A stretch of DNA of 9,662 nt from Actinomycetales bacterium (GTDB taxonomy: Bacteria > Actinomycetota > Actinomycetes > Actinomycetales > Actinomycetaceae), in the NCBI GenBank assembly GCA_012513625.1, contig JAAZBW010000347.1, positions 1-9,662 of the forward strand, read 5' to 3'. Each line of letters opens with the position of its first letter. Within the stretch, counting starts at the first letter, position 1. Shown here in pieces: positions 7,104 to 9,662 of the stretch. The notes under the pieces were generated by a model. That model ran no database searches and was not told the DNA's origin. It was given only the letters and a program-made list of their open reading frames with translations. The position numbers and the translations under genes are program-made.

Positions 7104-7621
7104 CCGTCCCCGAGCGTGCCGGGCGCGCAGCGGATCGAGACGAGCGCCGCCGTCGTGACGGCGAGGACCTGACCGTTCTCGGACTGGACCTCCACGTGGT
7201 CCGCCCCCACGGCGCGGAGGCGCCCGCGCACCTCGGTGTGGCAGTCGAGCATCACGGGTGCGCCGTGGTCCGCGATGCGGCGGAGTGCCACACCGATCGG
7301 GATCGCCCGGGATCCGGGGCGTGGGGCCCCGAGTGGCCCCACGGCGGCTACCCCCGCCACGATCACCAGGTGGTCTGCCACCGGGCCCTCGAGTACGAGC
7401 CAGGCATCCGCCAGTGCGCTGAGGCGCCCCGTCAGCGTGGCGCCGGTAACCGTTCGCACGGTGACCTGCCGCCCGAGCGCGCCAACGAGGCGCTCCACGA
7501 GCGCTATTCCGACCCGTTCCGCTCGTACGAGGTCCGCCACCTCGAACTCGTCCCACGCCGGATCCTCCCGGCGTGCGAGCTCATCGAAGAGTCGCTCCCA
7601 CCGCTCATCGCCCTCGGTCAT
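7100..7621 (-). CDS. Hypothetical protein with two Sm-like barrel repeats
   Basis: This 173-residue soluble protein has no confidently known function; proteins of this type are usually annotated hypothetical in actinobacteria. The first 48 residues are acidic and helical. Two similar beta-rich repeats follow. Repeat 1 (about 50-97) reads GRQVTVRTVTG, then GRLSALADAWLVL, then HLVIVAGVAAVG. Repeat 2 (about 120-164) reads GAPVMLDCHTE, then GRLRAVGADHVEV, then QVLAVTTAALVSI. Each looks like an Sm/SH3-type small barrel, an inference from hydrophobic alternation and the shared GRL-x-A pattern. The ATG at 7621 has only a weak GGTGGG upstream. The gene is monocistronic, divergent from the LysM gene, and overlaps the HTH gene by 4 bases tail to tail. 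Confidence 0.82.
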   Translation of the reverse strand: MTEGDERWERLFDELARREDPAWDEFEVADLVRAERVGIALVERLVGALGRQVTVRTVTGATLTGRLSALADAWLVLEGPVADHLVIVAGVAAVGPLGAPRPGSRAIPIGVALRRIADHGAPVMLDCHTEVRGRLRAVGADHVEVQSENGQVLAVTTAALVSIRCAPGTLGDG

Positions 7622-7763
7622 GCGCCCACCCTAGGGGCGGAGGTGCGGCTTCTGGCGCCAGTGCGGCCGCTTGTCCACATCCGTGAACGCGACTGGACAA
7701 CAAAGCCGAACAACGGCACTCTAAAGTTACCAAACAGCATCAAACGCGATGATCGGGGACGAG
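7622..7763. promoter_or_regulatory. Divergent promoter region between the Sm-like gene and the LysM gene
   Basis: This 142-base intergenic region contains an unusually AT-rich stretch for this genome (about 7692-7747). A TAAAGT at 7722-7727 is a tolerable -10 candidate for the LysM gene, though no well-spaced -35 is evident. It also carries a DnaA-box-like inverted repeat (7671-7700), a perfect CTGGCGCCAG palindrome (7652-7661) and CCCTAGGG (7629-7636) just before the minus-strand ATG. Confidence 0.55.
7671..7700. promoter_or_regulatory. Actinobacterial DnaA box with inverted partial copy
   Basis: TTGTCCACA at 7671-7679 is a perfect match to the DnaA-box form preferred in Streptomyces and Mycobacterium. 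On the opposite strand TTGTCCAGT (7692-7700) matches seven of nine. This makes an inverted repeat TTGTCCA - 16 bases - TGGACAA, with arm centres 23 bp apart, close to two helical turns. It lies upstream of the LysM gene and could be a DnaA-controlled site or an operator for another dimeric regulator. Confidence 0.5.
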
Positions 7764-8768
7764 ATGACACAGGTGAGGATCCGCACCAACCTGGAGCGAG
7801 GCGCGGCGGGCAGCGCCGATTCTGCGCCTGTGGCGGCCATGGCCCGCGGCGTGACGGGCCTGTGGCTCGCGGCCACCGGCGGCCTCGCGGCCACCCTCCT
7901 CACGTGGACGGCCCTCGAGCTCGCCTCCAGTGGAGGCCTCTGGCGCATCGACGACGTGGTGGCGGTGGCGGTCAATGCGGTCGGCGCCCTCGTGGCTGCG
8001 TGGTACGCGCTGACGGGAGCCGCCGTGACCCTTGGGGCGCTCACCCGGCGCGGACTCGGGATCTCTCGCTGGGGCGCTCCCCTTGCGCGCCGGCTCGGCA
8101 TGGGGCTGGCCGCAGCGGCGGTGGGCGCGGGCGTGATACCCGGAGCGGCATGGGCGGCCGTCCCGGACGACCTGACGGTGGGAGGGCTCGTCACGATCAC
8201 GGTGGAGGACTCTGGGAGCGGCCTGGGGGCCGGGAATCCGGGTGGCGCGGACATGGTGGAGATCGACGCCCGAGCAGGTAACGGGGAGCTCGAGGCCGGA
8301 TCGGGCGCGGGCACCGAGGGTGCGGGCACCGAGGGTGCGGCCGCCAGCCAGGAGGCAAACACAGCCGAGGTCGCAACGGTCCCCCCTGTGGCGCCGGTGG
8401 CCGAGTCCACCGCAGATGGCGCGGCGGTACGGGAGGCAACCCCCGCCGTCGTGCCTGCGGGCGGGACCCACGCAGGTGAGGCTCCGGTACGGGAGGTGGG
8501 CTCCGCCGTCGTGCCGGCGGGCGAGCCCAGCGCGGCGAGGGATCGAGACACGCAGCCGACTCACGCACTCGGGGCGGCCGAGGCGTACGTGGTGGAGGCC
8601 GGAGACTGCCTGTGGTGGATCGCGGAGGAGGAACTCCCGGACGATGCGGGCAACGCGCGGATCGCCGCACGGGTGGAGCAGTGGGTGGACGCGAACCCTG
8701 AGCTGCGGGCCAACCCCGACCTCATCGTGACCGGCCAGCGCCTCGCGGTGCCCGGGAGCGCATCGTGA
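7764..8768 (+). CDS. Membrane-anchored LysM-domain protein
   Basis: This 334-residue protein has three hydrophobic segments near the N-terminus (about 30-53, 65-93 and 111-131). The third is followed by AWAAVPDD, resembling a signal-peptidase site. A long Ala/Gly/Glu/Pro-rich, probably disordered linker (135-270) follows, then a C-terminal LysM domain (274-330: AYVVEAGDCLWWIAEEEL, then QRLAVPG). LysM domains bind N-acetylglucosamine-containing glycans, so the C-terminus probably faces peptidoglycan. That placement is inferred from the family and the position of the segments. The linker holds a 15-bp and a 60-bp tandem repeat. I chose the ATG at 7764 because GGGGACGAG precedes it; an ATG at 7749 has no ribosome binding site. 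It overlaps the downstream Rv3235-family gene by 4 bases (GTGA), indicating an operon. Confidence 0.88.
   Translation: MTQVRIRTNLERGAAGSADSAPVAAMARGVTGLWLAATGGLAATLLTWTALELASSGGLWRIDDVVAVAVNAVGALVAAWYALTGAAVTLGALTRRGLGISRWGAPLARRLGMGLAAAAVGAGVIPGAAWAAVPDDLTVGGLVTITVEDSGSGLGAGNPGGADMVEIDARAGNGELEAGSGAGTEGAGTEGAAASQEANTAEVATVPPVAPVAESTADGAAVREATPAVVPAGGTHAGEAPVREVGSAVVPAGEPSAARDRDTQPTHALGAAEAYVVEAGDCLWWIAEEELPDDAGNARIAARVEQWVDANPELRANPDLIVTGQRLAVPGSAS
8307..8336 (+). repeat. 15-bp tandem repeat in the LysM protein linker
   Basis: Two perfect copies of GCGGGCACCGAGGGT (8307-8321 and 8322-8336) are followed by the start of a third. They encode AGTEG-type repeats in the linker (about residues 182-191). 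The unit is in frame, so copy-number change would only alter linker length. Confidence 0.8.
8425..8532 (+). repeat. 60-bp imperfect tandem repeat in the LysM protein linker
   Basis: Two copies with a 60-base period begin at 8425 and 8485. They share CGGTACGGGAGG and CCGCCGTCGTGCC, and encode VREATPAVVPAG and VREVGSAVVPAG. The preceding 20 residues (about 202-221) may be a third, degenerate copy. The period is in frame. Confidence 0.65.
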
Positions 8769-9259
8769 GCGCGCTCGCCGCGGACTACGCGGTCCAGCCC
8801 GAGCGGCAGACCGCCCTGGACCCCATCCGGACGTGGGACCCGGTCACTTTCCGGATGTCCGAGCCGACGGCACAGCGGGGGGCCGCGGAGCGGCGGGCGG
8901 AGGCGCCCAGTTGGAAGGGCGAGACCGGACCGCTTCCGGATCCAGCGCAGTGGGCCGCCGCCGTGGTGCGAACCTCCGTGGAGTGCCTCCTCGGCGTGCG
9001 ACCGGTGCAGCAGCTGACTCGATGGCTGGACGAACCCGTGTATGCGGCGCTCTCCCGCCGGGCGGGGCTCGCGGTACGGGTGCTCGGAGTGGCACGCGGC
9101 CGCCAGGCGCACATCCGCTCGTCCCACGCGCAGCGCATCGACGAGCACACGGCCGAAGTGGTGGTCACCCTCCACGACGGCAAGCGGTGCCGGGCCGCCG
9201 CGCTCCGGCTCGAGTGCTACCACGGCCGCTGGCTCGTGACCGCGCTCGAGATCGGGTGA
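8765..9259 (+). CDS. Rv3235-family protein
   Basis: This 164-residue cytoplasmic-type protein has a variable, probably disordered N-terminus (1-57). The conserved domain of actinobacterial Rv3235-like proteins follows. It contains PDPAQWAAAVVRTSVECLLGVRPVQQLTRWL (about 58-88, helical), a VYAALSRRAG segment, then beta-rich AEVVVTLHDGKRCRAAALRLE with a C-terminal GRWLVTALEIG. The fold resembles small SnoaL/NTF2-like domains in its helix-then-sheet order, but that is a guess. The function is unknown. In actinobacteria this family is often found near secA, which is not in this window. The GTG start at 8765 overlaps the LysM stop (GTGA) and has GGGAG at 8754-8758, so co-translation with the LysM gene is likely. 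It ends before a tandem-repeat region facing a convergent gene. Confidence 0.88.
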   Translation: MSALAADYAVQPERQTALDPIRTWDPVTFRMSEPTAQRGAAERRAEAPSWKGETGPLPDPAQWAAAVVRTSVECLLGVRPVQQLTRWLDEPVYAALSRRAGLAVRVLGVARGRQAHIRSSHAQRIDEHTAEVVVTLHDGKRCRAAALRLECYHGRWLVTALEIG

Positions 9260-9277
9260 GGGGAGGCCGGGCGGGCA

Positions 9278-9302
9278 GCTCCCGCGCATTCGGCTCGGGA
9301 GC
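9278..9302. terminator. Hairpin between convergent genes, possible terminator
   Basis: GCTCCCG (9278-9284) pairs with CGGGAGC (9296-9302) around an 11-base loop that can add two more pairs after a mismatch. It lies 18 bases after the Rv3235-family stop. CGGGAGC recurs at 9311-9317 and 9326-9332 in the adjoining tandem repeat, so alternative pairings are possible. There is no U-run. Confidence 0.5.
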
Positions 9303-9345
9303 GTTCGGCTCGGGAGCGTTCGGTTCGGGAGCGTTCGGCTCAGCG
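9286..9345 (+). repeat. 15-bp tandem repeat, four copies, intergenic
   Basis: Four adjacent 15-base units (9286-9300, 9301-9315, 9316-9330, 9331-9345) have the form GCGTTCGGCTCGGGA. Single changes occur in copies 1 and 3, and the last copy diverges at its 3' end. They lie between the Rv3235-family stop (9259) and the FMN reductase stop (9354), outside both reading frames. No spacers are present. Confidence 0.9.
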
Positions 9346-9353
9346 GCCAACGA

Positions 9354-9662
9354 TCAGGCGGTACCGCCGAACTGGTTCATCATCTCCGCGAAGGAAGGGG
9401 TGGACTCAAATTCGTCCGCCGCAGCCTTCTCGGAACGGGTGGTGACCGCGTCAGCGAACCGAGCGCCGGCGAGGTCGATGCGCTCGGGGAGGGGGCGCAC
9501 GTGGTCGGCCGCACTCCCCCAGTCCTCAGTGGCGGCGAAGACTGTGGTGGTCAGCACCTCCGCCTTCAGGTAGGAGAGCATCGGGCGGACCGCGTAGTCG
9601 AGTGCCAGCGAGTGGCGTGGGGTGCCGCCCGTGGCGCCGATCAGCACCGGGGTGCCGCGCAG
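9354..9662 (-). CDS. NAD(P)H-dependent FMN reductase, C-terminal part (N-terminus outside window)
   Basis: This is the C-terminal 102 residues of a flavodoxin-fold NADPH-dependent FMN reductase, probably of the CE1759/SsuE-like type. Such enzymes supply reduced flavin to partner monooxygenases. The frame is open to the window edge and begins LRGTPVLIGATGGTPRHSLAL, matching the conserved PVL-x-A-x-GG strand-loop of the family. The following RPMLSYLKAEVLTTTVFAATEDWG is also typical of this group. The C-terminal part, including an ERIDLAGARFADAV helix and an SFAEMMNQFGG end, looks complete. The GTG at 9647 is internal and not the real start. It is convergent with the Rv3235-family gene; the two are separated by a hairpin and a 15-bp repeat. 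The substrate and partner oxygenase cannot be inferred here. Confidence 0.87.
   Translation of the reverse strand: MRGTPVLIGATGGTPRHSLALDYAVRPMLSYLKAEVLTTTVFAATEDWGSAADHVRPLPERIDLAGARFADAVTTRSEKAAADEFESTPSFAEMMNQFGGTA

Noticed and set aside
6156..7556. Upstream extension of the CpaE-like frame to an 882-residue protein
   Set aside because: The extension overlaps the SAF, HTH and Sm-like genes, has low-complexity composition, and is explained by GC-rich frame openness. The GTG at 6155 gives a full CpaE-like protein.
6803..7700. Replication origin suggested by DnaA-like boxes
   Set aside because: There are only two good boxes about 870 bp apart, no AT-rich unwinding region of useful size, and no dnaA or dnaN genes.
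9286..9345. Possible CRISPR array
   Set aside because: The units are 15 bp and directly adjacent without spacers, and there are no cas genes.
8833..9573. Plus-strand open frame that would translate the 15-bp repeat as AFGSG units
   Set aside because: It overlaps the Rv3235-family gene in another frame and runs antisense into the FMN reductase. The N-terminal part has no family resemblance.

Overview
This is a high-GC bacterial window with strong G/C third-position bias, GTG starts and tightly coupled genes. The gene families (SbcCD, an Rv3235-family protein, a DUF6912-like protein, an excisionase-type HTH protein next to a SAF protein and a CpaE-like protein) point to an actinobacterium, probably in or near the Micrococcales. 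The genus cannot be read from the sequence. It looks like chromosomal backbone: there are no transposases, phage genes, tRNA or rRNA genes, or CRISPR arrays.

Layout. (1) Positions 1-3570, plus strand: the C-terminal end of sbcD and the complete sbcC, overlapping by one base (TGATG). Together they encode the SbcCD DNA-end-processing nuclease. (2) Positions 3571-3701: a convergent intergenic region with a C/A-rich hexamer repeat and a long hairpin, probably a terminator. (3) Positions 3702-6748, minus strand: a four-gene operon read as SAF-domain membrane protein, CpaE/TadZ-like P-loop protein, TIGR02206-type integral membrane protein, then a DUF6912-like protein. The junctions are a 1-base overlap, a 5-base gap and a 4-base gap. 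(4) Positions 6749-6863: a divergent promoter region with a DnaA-box-like 9-mer and two GATC-centred palindromes, then a small excisionase-type HTH gene on plus. (5) Positions 7100-7621, minus strand: a conserved-type hypothetical protein with two Sm-like barrel repeats. It ends tail to tail with the HTH gene over a shared CTAG. (6) Positions 7622-7763: a second divergent promoter region with a perfect actinobacterial-type DnaA box and an inverted partial copy. (7) Positions 7764-9259, plus strand: a membrane protein with a C-terminal LysM domain, overlapping an Rv3235-family gene. (8) Positions 9260-9353: a 15-bp tandem repeat and a hairpin between convergent genes. (9) Positions 9354-9662, minus strand: the C-terminal part of an NAD(P)H-dependent FMN reductase.

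How the genes may work together. SbcC and SbcD form a known complex. The SAF and CpaE-like genes resemble the CpaB/RcpC and CpaE/TadZ components of Flp/Tad pilus machinery, but the window has no pilin, secretion ATPase or platform protein. The CpaE-like protein also lacks both lysines normally found in its P-loop. With the HTH, Sm-like, LysM and Rv3235-family genes, this stretch looks like a little-characterised actinobacterial envelope/regulatory neighbourhood. It is the most interesting part of the window. No clearly novel defence or mobile system is visible.
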